A stretch of DNA of 64,000 bases from Nonomuraea deserti (GCF_004348685.1 NZ_SMKO01000023.1:1-64000); one strand, 5' to 3'; counted from the first letter of the stretch, positions 1-8,267 are shown. Notes: generated by a model from the sequence alone, not told the origin. Numbers and translations: made by a program.

Positions 1-721
1 GGCGGGCACAGCGGCGGGCACAGAAGCGGGCATCGCGGCGGGCACAGCGGCGGGCGCTGAGGCGGGCACAGGGGCGGGCACAGGGGCGGGCGCTGATGCC
101 GGCGCCGACATGGCCGCGGAGGTGCGCTCGTTCACCGCCGCGGGCGGCCGGCTCGCCGTGATCGGCCGCCACCACCTGCCCGTGGACGCGGTGCTGCCCG
201 ACAACGCCGCCGGCGGCGCCACGCTGATGCGGCACCTGCTCGACCTGGGCCACCGTCGCCTGGGCGTGCTGGGCGGGCCGCCGAACCTCACCACGGTCGA
301 GGACCGCCTGGCCGGGCTGCGCACGGCGTTCGGCGCTGCCGGGCTCGACTGGCGCTCGGTCCCCGTCGTGCACGGCGACTTCACCCGTGAGGGAGGCGCG
401 GCGGCGACCGCCAGGCTGATGCGCGCGCACCCTGACCTGACGGCGGTGGTCGCGCTCAACGACCCGATGGCGGTGGGCGCGCTGTCCTGGCTGCTCAACA
501 GCGGGCGGAGGGTGCCCGGGGAGATCTCGGTGGCCGGGTTCGACGACGCGCCGGTGGCGCGCGACGTCTATCCGGCGCTCACCACGATCAGGCTGCCCAT
601 GGCCGACATGGGCAGGCAGGCGCTCGACCTGGTGCTCAGGCCGCCGGCGAGCCGGCCGCGCCGCCGCCGCACCACGCACGAGCTGGTGGTGAGGGCCTCC
701 ACGGCCTCGCCGCACACGTGA
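1..721 (+). CDS. LacI-family transcriptional regulator, 3' part (5' end outside window)
   Basis: The frame is open from base 2 to a TGA at 719-721. It encodes the effector-binding half of a LacI/GalR repressor: the stretches GHRRLGVLGGP, VVALNDPMAVGAL and VPGEISVAGFDDAPVA, and a C-terminal TTIRLPMADMGRQALDL, are typical of the periplasmic-binding-protein-like sensor domain. The DNA-binding helix-turn-helix must lie upstream of the window. Before residue M (base 110) the frame runs through nine 4-residue units (AGTA, AGTE, AGIA and so on), a low-complexity insertion not normal for the family. The ATG at 110 is probably internal rather than the true start, because the sensor domain would be truncated from there. 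Effector unknown. Sure of the family, unsure of the N-terminus. Confidence 0.85.
   Translation, partial: AGTAAGTEAGIAAGTAAGAEAGTGAGTGAGADAGADMAAEVRSFTAAGGRLAVIGRHHLPVDAVLPDNAAGGATLMRHLLDLGHRRLGVLGGPPNLTTVEDRLAGLRTAFGAAGLDWRSVPVVHGDFTREGGAAATARLMRAHPDLTAVVALNDPMAVGALSWLLNSGRRVPGEISVAGFDDAPVARDVYPALTTIRLPMADMGRQALDLVLRPPASRPRRRRTTHELVVRASTASPHT
2..109 (+). repeat. In-frame 12-bp minisatellite in the LacI gene
   Basis: Nine consecutive 12-base units close to GCGGGCACAGSG fill bases 2-109 exactly and encode the tetrapeptide A-G-[TIA]-x. The tract may continue upstream of the window. Its length is a multiple of three, so the reading frame is kept. Confidence 0.9.
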
Positions 722-731
722 GCGGAGCGAA

Positions 732-831
732 CCGCCGCACGCTGGAGCGGAGCCACCCGCCGCACGCTGGAGCGGGGCCACCCCGTGCGCTGGAGCGGAG
801 TCACCCCGCCGCACGCTGGAGCGGAGCCACC
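732..831. repeat. Intergenic tandem repeat, about 4 copies of 25 bp
   Basis: Four imperfect copies of a unit containing GCACGCTGGAGCGGAGCCAC lie between the lacI-type gene and the convergent lipoprotein gene. Nothing else is visible in this gap. Confidence 0.85.
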
Positions 832-842
832 CGTGAGCGGGA

Positions 843-1262
843 CTAGCCGACGACCCGCATCTCGCCGCTCCCCGGGTCCGTCATGTGCAGCTCGCCGCCG
901 AGCCGCTCGCTGAGCAGGTCGAGCACCTTACGGCTGGACATGACGGTCCACAGGTCGCCCGCGAGGTGCGGGGCGCCCGCGGGGGCGGCGCCCATCCAGG
1001 CGTCCTTGCCCGCCCGCGTGGCGAACGTCGTCACGACGAATTCGCCGTCAGGGGTCGTGCAGTGTCCTGAGCGGATGCCGGCGCCGTCGGCCTGCAGGCG
1101 CGGCTCGCACCCGACCCTGGCGGACAGCTGCTCGACGGTGAGGGGGGCGGCGCCGGCCCGCCCGCCCGCCGCGAGGTAGCCGCCGCTCCCGCCGCCCGCG
1201 GAGCAGGCGGCGACCAGTCCGGCCAGCAGCGCGAGCGCGGCGAGGCGTCGGGGTGCCGTCAT
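843..1262 (-). CDS. Small lipoprotein, paralogue of the upstream gene
   Basis: A 139-residue protein of unrecognised family. The N-terminus (MTAPRRLAALALLAGLVAAC) is a lipoprotein signal peptide with lipobox LVAAC, so the mature protein should be anchored outside the membrane. The mature part holds LTVEQLSARVGCEP, a second cysteine in the segment SGHCTTPDGEFVVTTF, and a C-terminal DLLSERLGGELHMTD. It is about half identical to the next gene upstream, including both cysteines (a likely disulfide), so the pair arose by tandem duplication. ATG 1262 is chosen because the signal peptide starts there; the frame is open further upstream but reads into the paralogue out of register. Last gene of a same-strand run starting at the permease. 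Confidence 0.8.
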   Translation of the reverse strand: MTAPRRLAALALLAGLVAACSAGGGSGGYLAAGGRAGAAPLTVEQLSARVGCEPRLQADGAGIRSGHCTTPDGEFVVTTFATRAGKDAWMGAAPAGAPHLAGDLWTVMSSRKVLDLLSERLGGELHMTDPGSGEMRVVG

Positions 1263-1297
1263 GCGCGAAGGTACGCCTTCCACGGGGGTCAGCACGG

Positions 1298-1720
1298 TCA
1301 GGAGGCCGGCGTGGGCGTCTGGGAGACCCGGTGGTCGGTCAGGTGCAGGTCGCCGTCGAGCCGCTCCTGGATCGCCTCCAGCACCTCTAGCGGGCCCAGG
1401 ACGGTCCAGCGGGGGCCGACGAGGTGGGGGTTGTACTCGGGTGCCCGGTCCATCCACTCGTCCTTGAGCGCCTCGGTCTTGAACGTGTTGACGAAGAACC
1501 TGCCATCCGTGGTCTTGCAGAACCCGGTGCGCAGGTCGTCGGCCTCGACCTGCATCTTCGGCTTGCAGCCGACCTTGGCGGAGAGCTGCTCGACGGTCAG
1601 CGGGGCCGCGGGCCTCTGGCTCTCGCCTGCTGCGACGTAGTCGCTCCAGCTCCCTGAGGAGCACCCGGCGACCAGCCCGGCCAGCAGCGCGAAAGCGGCC
1701 AAGCGTGGAAAAGTCGTCAT
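1298..1720 (-). CDS. Small lipoprotein, first of a tandem pair
   Basis: A 140-residue lipoprotein (MTTFPRLAAFALLAGLVAGC, lipobox LVAGC). Shared blocks with its downstream copy are PLTVEQLSAKVGCKP, FCKTTDGRFFVNTF and AIQERLDGDLHLTDH, with two conserved cysteines. The bases just before the two ATGs are also alike (GCGTACCTYCGC), so the duplication took in the 5' flank. No Shine-Dalgarno sequence is visible before either start. It lies 32 bases after the LRR gene and 35 bases before its copy. No function can be assigned. Confidence 0.8.
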   Translation of the reverse strand: MTTFPRLAAFALLAGLVAGCSSGSWSDYVAAGESQRPAAPLTVEQLSAKVGCKPKMQVEADDLRTGFCKTTDGRFFVNTFKTEALKDEWMDRAPEYNPHLVGPRWTVLGPLEVLEAIQERLDGDLHLTDHRVSQTPTPAS

Positions 1721-1752
1721 GTGCGGAGGTACGCAAGACCCGGCACCCCGGT

Positions 1753-2769
1753 TCACCGCAGGATGACGCACCCGCGCGCGGCGAGCCGGCGCAGCACTTC
1801 CGGCTCGCCGTCGAGCTTGTTCCACCGCAGGTCGAGCTTGTCCAGCGGGGGCAGCCGGTCCGGCAGCCCGCGCAGCCGGTTGTTGCGCAGGTCGAGATGC
1901 CTGAGCCCGGGCGGCAACGCGTCGGGCAGCGCGCCGAGCAGGTTGTCGCGCAGGTCGAGCACCCGCAGCTCCTCCAGCTCGGCGACGGCCGCGGGCAACC
2001 GGGTCAGCCGGTTGCCCTGGAGGTGCAGCTCACGCAGCCGGGTCAGCCCGCCGACCGTCTCGGGCAACGACTCCAGGCGGTTGTCGTAGAGCCGCAGCTC
2101 CACCAGCGCGGCCATCCTTCCCAGCGCCTCCGGCAGGCGGGTGAGCCGGTTCGCGGTCAGGTTGAGGTAGGCGAGACGGTCGAGCCGCCCGATCGCCGCG
2201 GGGACCTCGGTGAACAGGTTGTCGCTCAGGTAGAGGTAGTCGGTGAGCGCCAGGTCGCCGAGCTCGGGCGGGATGGAGGTGAGCCGGTTGTGCCCGAGGT
2301 CGAGCATGCGCAGCCGGGCCAGCCCGCCGACGGCCGCGGGCACCTCGGTCAGCGCGTTCTCGGCCAGGTTGAGCGACTCCAGCCGGGTCAGCTTCCACAA
2401 CGAGCCCGGCACCTCGGTCAGCGCGTTCCGGCCCGCCGCCAGGTGCCGCAGCCGCCCGCCGAGCCGCTCTGGCAGCGTGCGGACGCGGTTGCCGTACAGG
2501 GAGAGCGACTCCAGGCGCGGCGGGCAGGCCGGGACGGCCGTCAGCGCGTTGCCGTCGAGGTGCAGCGCGCGCAGCGCGGCCAGCCCCGACAGGTCGGGCA
2601 GGGCGCGCAGGCGGTTGCCGTCGAGCCTGAGCTCCTCCAGCGAGCCGAGCCCGGCCACCCATCCGGGCACCTCGGTGATCGCGTTCCAGGCCAGGTCGAT
2701 CAGGCGGACGTCGTCGGGAACGTCGGGGAAGGAGGTCAGCCCCGCTCCGGGGGCACGCAGATCCGGCAC
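1753..2769 (-). CDS. Leucine-rich repeat protein
   Basis: A 338-residue protein built almost wholly of 14 leucine-rich repeats of about 20-23 residues, with cores such as ELRLDGNRL, SLNLAENAL and YLNLTANRL, followed by LPxxxxxL segments. No signal peptide, membrane segment or attached catalytic domain is seen, so it should be a cytoplasmic solenoid for protein binding. It starts 9 bases after the molybdenum-subunit stop codon and is probably cotranscribed with that operon, although no functional link is known. The last repeat ends in ARGCVILR as a cap. Partner unknown. Confidence 0.85.
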   Translation of the reverse strand: MPDLRAPGAGLTSFPDVPDDVRLIDLAWNAITEVPGWVAGLGSLEELRLDGNRLRALPDLSGLAALRALHLDGNALTAVPACPPRLESLSLYGNRVRTLPERLGGRLRHLAAGRNALTEVPGSLWKLTRLESLNLAENALTEVPAAVGGLARLRMLDLGHNRLTSIPPELGDLALTDYLYLSDNLFTEVPAAIGRLDRLAYLNLTANRLTRLPEALGRMAALVELRLYDNRLESLPETVGGLTRLRELHLQGNRLTRLPAAVAELEELRVLDLRDNLLGALPDALPPGLRHLDLRNNRLRGLPDRLPPLDKLDLRWNKLDGEPEVLRRLAARGCVILR

Positions 2770-2778
2770 GACACCGGA

Positions 2779-5154
2779 TCATTCCATGGCGGCACGGAGC
2801 TCGCGGAGCTCGCGGAGCTCGAAGAGCTCGGACGGGGAGATGGGCATGCGGTCGACGTCGATGCCCTCGGCGTCCTCGACCGCCGAGGCGATGACCGCGG
2901 AGACGGGGATCACGCCGGCCTCGCCCGCGCCCTTGATGCCGAGGGGGTTCAGCGGCGAGGGCGTCTCCAGGTGGGCGGTCTCGACGTGCGGGATCTCGGT
3001 GGCGTACGGCATGAGGAAGTCCATGAAGGAGGCGTTCACCAGCTGGCCGTGCGAGTCGTACACCATGCGCTCGTAGAGCGCCCCGCCGATGCCCTGCGCC
3101 ACTCCGCCGTGGATCTGCCCTTCGACGATCATGGGGTTGATCAGCCGCCCGCAGTCGTGCACGACGGCGTAGCGCACCACCTTGATCTCGGCGGTGTCGG
3201 GGTCGGTCTCGACGATGGCGGCGTGCATGCCCGACGCGAACGTGGACCTGACCGGCGAGTAGTAGTCGCGCCCCTCCAGGCCCGGCTCCTCCCCCTCGGC
3301 GACCGGCGGCCGGTCGGGGGAGGCCGTAGCGGAGAACTGGGTCGCCTTGGCCGCCTCGTCGTCGAAGGCGTACCTCAGCGGGTTGGCCAGCACGGCCACC
3401 GTGGACAGCGGGATCGACGCCGACGGCGCCCCCGCCACGTGCACCATCCCGTCGTCGATCGCCAGGTCCGCCGGGTCGGCCTCCAGCGCGTCGGCGGCGA
3501 TGCGCAGCGCCTTCTCGCGTACTTTCCTGCAGGCGAGGGCGATGGCGTTGCCGCTCATGACGGCCGCGCGGGAGGCGAACGTGCCGACCGCGTAGCCGAA
3601 CCTGCGGGTGTCGCCGGTGACCACGCTGACCCGCTCGATCGGCACGCCCAGCTCGGTGGCGGCGATCTGGGCGAACACCGTCTCGTGCCCCTGCCCCTGC
3701 GAGGTGAGCCCGGTGGAGACGTGCACCCGGCCGTCGGAGGTGACCTGCACGTGCCCGCCCTCGTAGGGGCCGACGCCGGTGCCCTCGACGTAGCAGCCTA
3801 TGCCGATGCCGCGCCCGGGACGCCTCTCGTGCTCGTCCCAGCCGATCAGCTCCTTGATCATGCGGAGCATCTCCGGGTAGTTCCCGCTATCGTAGATCAG
3901 CGGGCGCCCGTCCTGGAAGGTCATGTGCTGGTCGTACGGGAACTCCTCCGGCCCGATGAAGTTGACCGCCCGCACCTCCGTGCGGTCCTTGCCCAGATGG
4001 CGGGCGATCTTGTCCATGGTCCGCTCCATGCAGAACACGGCCTGCGGCCTGCCCGCCCCCCGGTAGGGGGTGACCTGCACGGTGTTGGTGTAGACGGAGG
4101 TGAACGCGACGCGGTAGGCGCCGATCTTGTACGGTCCCAGCAGCTGGGTGGACGTCACGATCGGCACGATGATCCCGTAGGGCGTGTAGGCGCCGTGGTC
4201 GTGCCGGATCGTCACGTCCAGTCCGAGGACGCGGCCGTCGTCGTCGAAGCCGACCCGCACGTGCTGGATCTGCGCGCGCTCGTGGGCGGAGGAGATGAAG
4301 TGTTCCCTGCGGTCCTCCGCCCACTTGACCTCGCGCCCGAGCGTCATGGCGGCCCACGGCACGAGGATCTCCTCGGGCCACGGGTGCACGATCTTCACGC
4401 CGAAGCCGCCGCCGACGTCGGGCGCGATCACCTCGACGTGTGGCAGCGGCAGGCCGAGCGTGGCGGCGACGGCCATGCGGACGCTGGTGGAGGTCTGGGT
4501 GCTGGAGTAGACGCGCAGGTCCCTGCCGTCCCAGCGGGCGTAGACGCCGCGTCCTTCCAAAGGCATGCTGGCGCTGCGCTCGATGTCGAGCCGGAAGGAG
4601 AGCGTGTGCGGCGCGGCCTCGATCACCTCGCCGGCGCCGCGGCCGTCGGCCGCCGCGACCTCCTGCACGAGGTGGGCGCCGACGTTGCCGGGCACGTCCT
4701 CGTGCACGAGCGCGGCCCCCTGCACGGCCTCCTCCAGGCCGACGACGGGCTTGAGCGGCTCGTAGTCGACCTCGATGAGCGCGCAGGCGTCCTCGGCGGC
4801 ATACCTGTCGCTCGCCACGACCATGACGACCGGCTCGCCGACGTGCCTGACCACGTCGCGGGCCAGCGGGTAGGCGGTGCGGCCGTGGGTGAGCGCCGGA
4901 TGCGGGATCAGCAGCGGCAGCGCCCTGCCCACCCGCTCGGGCAGGTCCTCCCAGGTGTAGATCGCGACGAGCCCCGGCACGTCCAGGGCGGGGGCCACGT
5001 CGATGTCGCGGATGCGGGCGTGGGCGTGCGGCGAGCGGACGAAGGCGGCGGCGAGCGCGTCGCGGCCCAGGTCGTCGAGGTAGCGCCCCTGCCCGGTGAG
5101 CAGCCTGGGGTCCTCGCGCCGCTGCACGGGCTCCCCGAACAGCCTCGTCGTCAT
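2779..5154 (-). CDS. Xanthine dehydrogenase-family molybdopterin subunit (CoxL/XdhA-like, form II)
   Basis: The 791-residue molybdenum-cofactor subunit of an aerobic Mo hydroxylase. The N-terminal EPVQRREDPRLLTGQGRYLDD, the cofactor motif GGGFGVK at about 248-254, PYRGAGRPQAV at about 363, and GIKGAGEAG with the catalytic Glu near the C-terminus are all present. The PYRGAGR motif marks a form II/xanthine-dehydrogenase-like enzyme; true CO dehydrogenase has a Cys in that loop, which is missing here. Set among purine genes, it probably hydroxylates hypoxanthine or xanthine, but the substrate is inferred. ATG 5154 overlaps the FeS subunit stop by 4 bases (ATGA), which fixes the start. No maturation factor (XdhC-type) is in the window. 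Confidence 0.92.
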   Translation of the reverse strand: MTTRLFGEPVQRREDPRLLTGQGRYLDDLGRDALAAAFVRSPHAHARIRDIDVAPALDVPGLVAIYTWEDLPERVGRALPLLIPHPALTHGRTAYPLARDVVRHVGEPVVMVVASDRYAAEDACALIEVDYEPLKPVVGLEEAVQGAALVHEDVPGNVGAHLVQEVAAADGRGAGEVIEAAPHTLSFRLDIERSASMPLEGRGVYARWDGRDLRVYSSTQTSTSVRMAVAATLGLPLPHVEVIAPDVGGGFGVKIVHPWPEEILVPWAAMTLGREVKWAEDRREHFISSAHERAQIQHVRVGFDDDGRVLGLDVTIRHDHGAYTPYGIIVPIVTSTQLLGPYKIGAYRVAFTSVYTNTVQVTPYRGAGRPQAVFCMERTMDKIARHLGKDRTEVRAVNFIGPEEFPYDQHMTFQDGRPLIYDSGNYPEMLRMIKELIGWDEHERRPGRGIGIGCYVEGTGVGPYEGGHVQVTSDGRVHVSTGLTSQGQGHETVFAQIAATELGVPIERVSVVTGDTRRFGYAVGTFASRAAVMSGNAIALACRKVREKALRIAADALEADPADLAIDDGMVHVAGAPSASIPLSTVAVLANPLRYAFDDEAAKATQFSATASPDRPPVAEGEEPGLEGRDYYSPVRSTFASGMHAAIVETDPDTAEIKVVRYAVVHDCGRLINPMIVEGQIHGGVAQGIGGALYERMVYDSHGQLVNASFMDFLMPYATEIPHVETAHLETPSPLNPLGIKGAGEAGVIPVSAVIASAVEDAEGIDVDRMPISPSELFELRELRELRAAME

Positions 5155-5738
5155 GTCTCCTCCGCCAGCAGCTCGGCGGCCCGGTGGACGGCCTTGACGA
5201 TGTTCTGGTAGCCGGTGCACCGGCACAGGTTGCCCGAGATGCCCTCGACGATCTCGTCGTCCGACGGCGCCGGATTGTCCCTGAGGAACGCGGTGACCGT
5301 GCACAGGAACCCCGGCGTGCAGAACCCGCACTGCAGCCCGTGGCACTCCGCGAACGCCCGCTGCACCGGCGACAGCGCTGGTTTCACCTCCTCCACGTCG
5401 TGAGGGCGGCTCGGCCGCTCGGTGCCGCCGCCTTCCCCCGTCGCTCCGGTCGCCGCGCTCCCTGCGCTCCTCAGTCCACGCGGCGGCGCTCCCTCGCGGG
5501 CGAGGCCCTCTACGGTGGTGATCTCCTGCCCGTCCACGGTTACCGCGAACGTCAGGCACGACCGCACGGGCCGGCCGTCGAGCAGCACCGTGCAGCAGCC
5601 GCAGACGCCGTGCTCGCAGCCGACGTGGGTGCCGGTCAGGCCGAGGTCGTGGCGCAGGCAGTCGGACAACAACCGGCGGGCGGGCACGTTCACCCGCCTG
5701 GTCGCGCCGTTCACGACGAGCGTGATCTCATGCTCCAC
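5151..5738 (-). CDS. 2Fe-2S subunit of the molybdenum hydroxylase
   Basis: A 195-residue iron-sulfur subunit carrying two [2Fe-2S] clusters that pass electrons from Mo to FAD. The plant-type ferredoxin cluster uses the cysteines in CEHGVCGCC (41-49) plus C61. The second cluster uses LQCGFC (136-140) and LCRC (172-174). Between the domains, residues 81-120 form a Gly/Ala/Thr-rich linker about 35 residues longer than the family norm of roughly 155-170 residues. ATG 5738 lies inside the end of the FAD subunit gene (11-base overlap), and the 3' end overlaps the Mo subunit start by 4 bases, so the three subunits are translationally coupled. Confidence 0.92.
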   Translation of the reverse strand: MEHEITLVVNGATRRVNVPARRLLSDCLRHDLGLTGTHVGCEHGVCGCCTVLLDGRPVRSCLTFAVTVDGQEITTVEGLAREGAPPRGLRSAGSAATGATGEGGGTERPSRPHDVEEVKPALSPVQRAFAECHGLQCGFCTPGFLCTVTAFLRDNPAPSDDEIVEGISGNLCRCTGYQNIVKAVHRAAELLAEET

Positions 5739-6669
5739 GGGCTGCCGCCCCTTCCCTGGCCGCGTTCCGCAGCGCCCGCTCGGCGAGCACGCCCACCAGG
5801 TGCCGCCGGTAGGCGGCCGAGGCGTGCACGTCGCTCTCCGGCTCGGTCTCCTCCTGTACGGCCCGCGCCGCCTCCGCCCAGCCGCCGGCCGCGCTCCCGG
5901 ACGCTCCCGTCATGTCCACTTCCCCGAACGCCCCGGTCACGTCCGCTCCCCCACTTGCCCCGGGCACGTCCACTCCCCCGCACGCCCCGGTCACGTCCAC
6001 GACGACGGGCACGGGTCCGACGCCGACGCAGGCGACCCTGGCGGCGGTGACGCGCGCGTCACCGTCCACCGTGACCACGGCGCAGACCCCGGCCAGCGCG
6101 TAGTCGCCGTGCCTGCGGGCCACCTCCTCGAAGGCGGTGCCGGTGCGCGGGGCCAGCGCGGGGAAGAACGCCGACACGGCCAGCTCGCCCGGCTCGACCG
6201 CCGACTCCAGGGGCCCGACGAAGAACTCCCGCGCCGGCACCTCCCGCTCCACGGCCCGGCCGTCCCAGCGGGCCAGCCGGACCGTGCCGTCCAGCACCGC
6301 CAGCACGGCCGGCAGCTCGGCGGCGGGGTCGGCGTGCACGAGGCTGCCCACCACCGTGCCCCGGTTGCGGATCGCCGGGTGGGCGACCAGCTTCAGCGCC
6401 CGCGTGAGCAGCGGGTGCGCTCCGGCGTGCTCGGCATCGGAGTGCCTGACCAGCGCGCCCACCCTGACGCCCGCCGGGGTAGCGTCGATCGCGGACAGGG
6501 AGCCGATCCGGTTGATGTCGACGAGATGCTCGGGCGCGGCCAGTCGCATGTTCATCAGGGGGATCAGGCTCTGCCCGCCGGCCAGCACCTTGCCGCGCAC
6601 CTGCGCGAGCGTGCGCAGCGCCGCGCCGACGTCACGGGGTGCGTGGTACGCGAACGGCGGCGGCTTCAC
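5728..6669 (-). CDS. FAD-binding subunit of the molybdenum hydroxylase
   Basis: A 313-residue CoxM-type flavoprotein subunit. FAD-binding signatures are VLAGGQSLIPLMNMRLAAP (28-46) and GTVVGSLVHADPAAELPAVL (104-123). The start is GTG 6669, which overlaps the permease stop as GTGA; it gives the normal N-terminus KPPPFAYHAPRDV and no upstream in-frame start is needed. Residues about 223-259 hold four copies of a 9-residue unit (xDVTGAxGG) that interrupt the C-terminal domain; the family does not normally have this. The usual C-terminus (YRRHLVGVLAERAL) resumes afterwards, so the frame is intact and the protein is probably functional. Confidence 0.9.
   Translation of the reverse strand: MKPPPFAYHAPRDVGAALRTLAQVRGKVLAGGQSLIPLMNMRLAAPEHLVDINRIGSLSAIDATPAGVRVGALVRHSDAEHAGAHPLLTRALKLVAHPAIRNRGTVVGSLVHADPAAELPAVLAVLDGTVRLARWDGRAVEREVPAREFFVGPLESAVEPGELAVSAFFPALAPRTGTAFEEVARRHGDYALAGVCAVVTVDGDARVTAARVACVGVGPVPVVVDVTGACGGVDVPGASGGADVTGAFGEVDMTGASGSAAGGWAEAARAVQEETEPESDVHASAAYRRHLVGVLAERALRNAAREGAAARGA
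5899..6000 (-). repeat. In-frame 27-bp minisatellite in the FAD subunit gene
   Basis: Nearly four copies of a 27-base unit (core CCCGGTCACGTCCAC on the + strand) encode the nonapeptide VDVTGAxGG. Copies differ at scattered bases and the frame is kept. Confidence 0.85.
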
Positions 6670-8078
6670 GCGGGCTCGCTCCCGGCCGGCACGGGGGCAC
6701 GCCCGGCGATGGCCCTGAGCAAGTGGTAGCCGCCGAGCACCACGATGGTGCCGAGCGCGATGCCCTCCAAGGTGAAGTCGCCCCCGATGAAGTGCTGCAC
6801 AGGTCCGATGGCCAGGATGATGCCCGCCCCGGTCGGAACCATGTTCACGGGGTCGGCGAAATCCACCCGGTTCTCGATCCAGATCTTCGCGCCGAGCAGC
6901 CCGATCATGCCGTAGAGGATCACGGTGACGCCGCCGAGCACGCCTCCGGGAGTGGCCGCGACCAGCGCGCCGAACTTGGGGCACAGGCCGAACAGGATCG
7001 CGATGACCCCCGCGATGTAGTAGGCGGCCGTGGAGTAGACCTTGGTGGCCGCCATGACGCCGATGTTCTCGGCGTACGTCGTGGTGGGCGAGCCGCCCAC
7101 TGAGCTGGCGAGCGCGGTGGTGAGGCCGTCGGCCGCGACGGCGCGGCCCACGTACGGGTCGACGTCGGTGCCCGTCATCTCGCCGACCGCTTTGACGTGG
7201 CCGATGTTCTCGGCGATGAGCGCGATGATCGCGGGCAGTACGAGCAGCACGGCGGAGGTCTTGAAGTCGGGCCCGTGGAACTCCGGCAAGCCGATCCATT
7301 CCGCCTCGGCCACCGGCTCGAAGTTCACCCGGTCGTGCGGGAACGCCGTCGCCACGCAGTACGTGCCCTCGGACTCGCAGGCGGCCCCGGACGCGCCCCG
7401 CAGGTTCTGGCCGGGCAGCACCGACGTGATCGGCCCGGCCAGCCTGTCCAGCACCCAGGACAGCACGAACCCCGCGACGAGCCCGACCAGCACGCCGATC
7501 CGGCCGATGAACCCCTTGAACAGCACGATCACCACGAACGTGATCAGCATCGTGACGAGGGCGACCCAGTGGTCCTGCGGCCAGTAGGTGTCCGCCACCA
7601 CGAACGCCAGCCCGAACCCGATCAGCATCACCACCGCGCCCGTGACCACGGGCGGGAAGACCCGGTGGATGATCTGCACGCCGAGGAAGTGGATGGCCAG
7701 CCCGGCCAGCGCCAGCACGAGCCCGGCGACCAGAATGGCGCCGGTCACGATCGCGTCCGCTCCCGCGGTGTCGCCTCCCGCCGCCGCCCTGATGGCGAAC
7801 ACCCCGCCGACGAAGGACGCGCTGGTGCCGAGGTAGCTCGGCACCTTGCCCTTCACGATCAGCAGGAACAGGATCGTCGAGACCCCTGACATCATCACGG
7901 CGATGTTCGGGTCCAGCCCCATCACCAGGGGGAAGACGAACGTCGCGCCGAACATCGCGATCACGTGCTGCGCCCCGAACCCCACCATCCGGGGCCAGCT
8001 CAGCCGCTCGTCGGGCCTGACCACCTCTCCCGGGGCCAGATGCTTGCCGTCACCGTGCTTGGTCCATCCCAAAACCAT
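6666..8078 (-). CDS. NCS2-family nucleobase (xanthine/uracil) permease
   Basis: A 470-residue integral membrane transporter with about 12-14 hydrophobic segments. It has features of the NCS2/solute-carrier-23 family: an N-terminal VVRPDERLSWPRMVGFGAQH, FGATFVFPLVMGL, and the substrate-region motif AENIGHVKAVGEMTG followed by GGSPTTTYAENIGVMAATKV. Substrate is a purine or uracil taken up by proton symport in characterised members; neighbours favour xanthine, hypoxanthine or urate. ATG 8078 is preceded by AGAGGGGC and gives the common N-terminus MVLGWTKHGDG. The stop overlaps the FAD subunit start (GTGA), so uptake and oxidation are one operon. A candidate PucR motif lies about 96-104 bases upstream. 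Confidence 0.92.
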   Translation of the reverse strand: MVLGWTKHGDGKHLAPGEVVRPDERLSWPRMVGFGAQHVIAMFGATFVFPLVMGLDPNIAVMMSGVSTILFLLIVKGKVPSYLGTSASFVGGVFAIRAAAGGDTAGADAIVTGAILVAGLVLALAGLAIHFLGVQIIHRVFPPVVTGAVVMLIGFGLAFVVADTYWPQDHWVALVTMLITFVVIVLFKGFIGRIGVLVGLVAGFVLSWVLDRLAGPITSVLPGQNLRGASGAACESEGTYCVATAFPHDRVNFEPVAEAEWIGLPEFHGPDFKTSAVLLVLPAIIALIAENIGHVKAVGEMTGTDVDPYVGRAVAADGLTTALASSVGGSPTTTYAENIGVMAATKVYSTAAYYIAGVIAILFGLCPKFGALVAATPGGVLGGVTVILYGMIGLLGAKIWIENRVDFADPVNMVPTGAGIILAIGPVQHFIGGDFTLEGIALGTIVVLGGYHLLRAIAGRAPVPAGSEPA

Positions 8079-8173
8079 GAGAGCCCCTCTTGTACCGGGC
8101 GTTGCGCTGGGCCGGCGACACGCTTTCCGTTGCGGGCACATTAGGCCCGCCGGACCACTCCTACACGGGCATG

Positions 8174-8182
8174 ATCTGCCAA
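8174..8182. promoter_or_regulatory. Candidate PucR-responsive motif, permease promoter side
   Basis: ATCTGCCAA, within the 189-base gap between the S4 gene and the permease. A near-identical motif, ATTTGCCAA on the minus strand at 10180-10188, lies in the pucR/allH gap. Assigning it to PucR is inference from location only. Confidence 0.3.
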
Positions 8183-8267
8183 ATCTACGCCGGGAACCAG
8201 AGAAAAGCTCTCGCGCGCGGGCCTTCGGCGCCCGGGACGCCTGTCAGGTGCCGTGCGCCGCCCGCGC

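Noticed and set aside
843-1736. 297-residue frame covering both lipoprotein genes
   Set aside because: Its first half is the wrong frame of the upstream paralogue; the signal peptide at 1262 marks the true start.
1705-5211. Very long open frame on the + strand opposite the molybdenum-subunit and LRR genes
   Set aside because: It is a shadow of the real minus-strand genes caused by high GC content; its translation is low-complexity and matches no family.
2779-6669. Assignment as aerobic carbon monoxide dehydrogenase
   Set aside because: The Mo subunit lacks the cysteine-containing active-site loop of form I enzymes and shows PYRGAGR, the form II/xanthine-dehydrogenase type.
5184-6729. Long + strand open frames opposite the FeS and FAD subunit genes
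   Set aside because: Arginine/alanine/proline-rich shadows with no family match, antisense to clearly recognised subunits.
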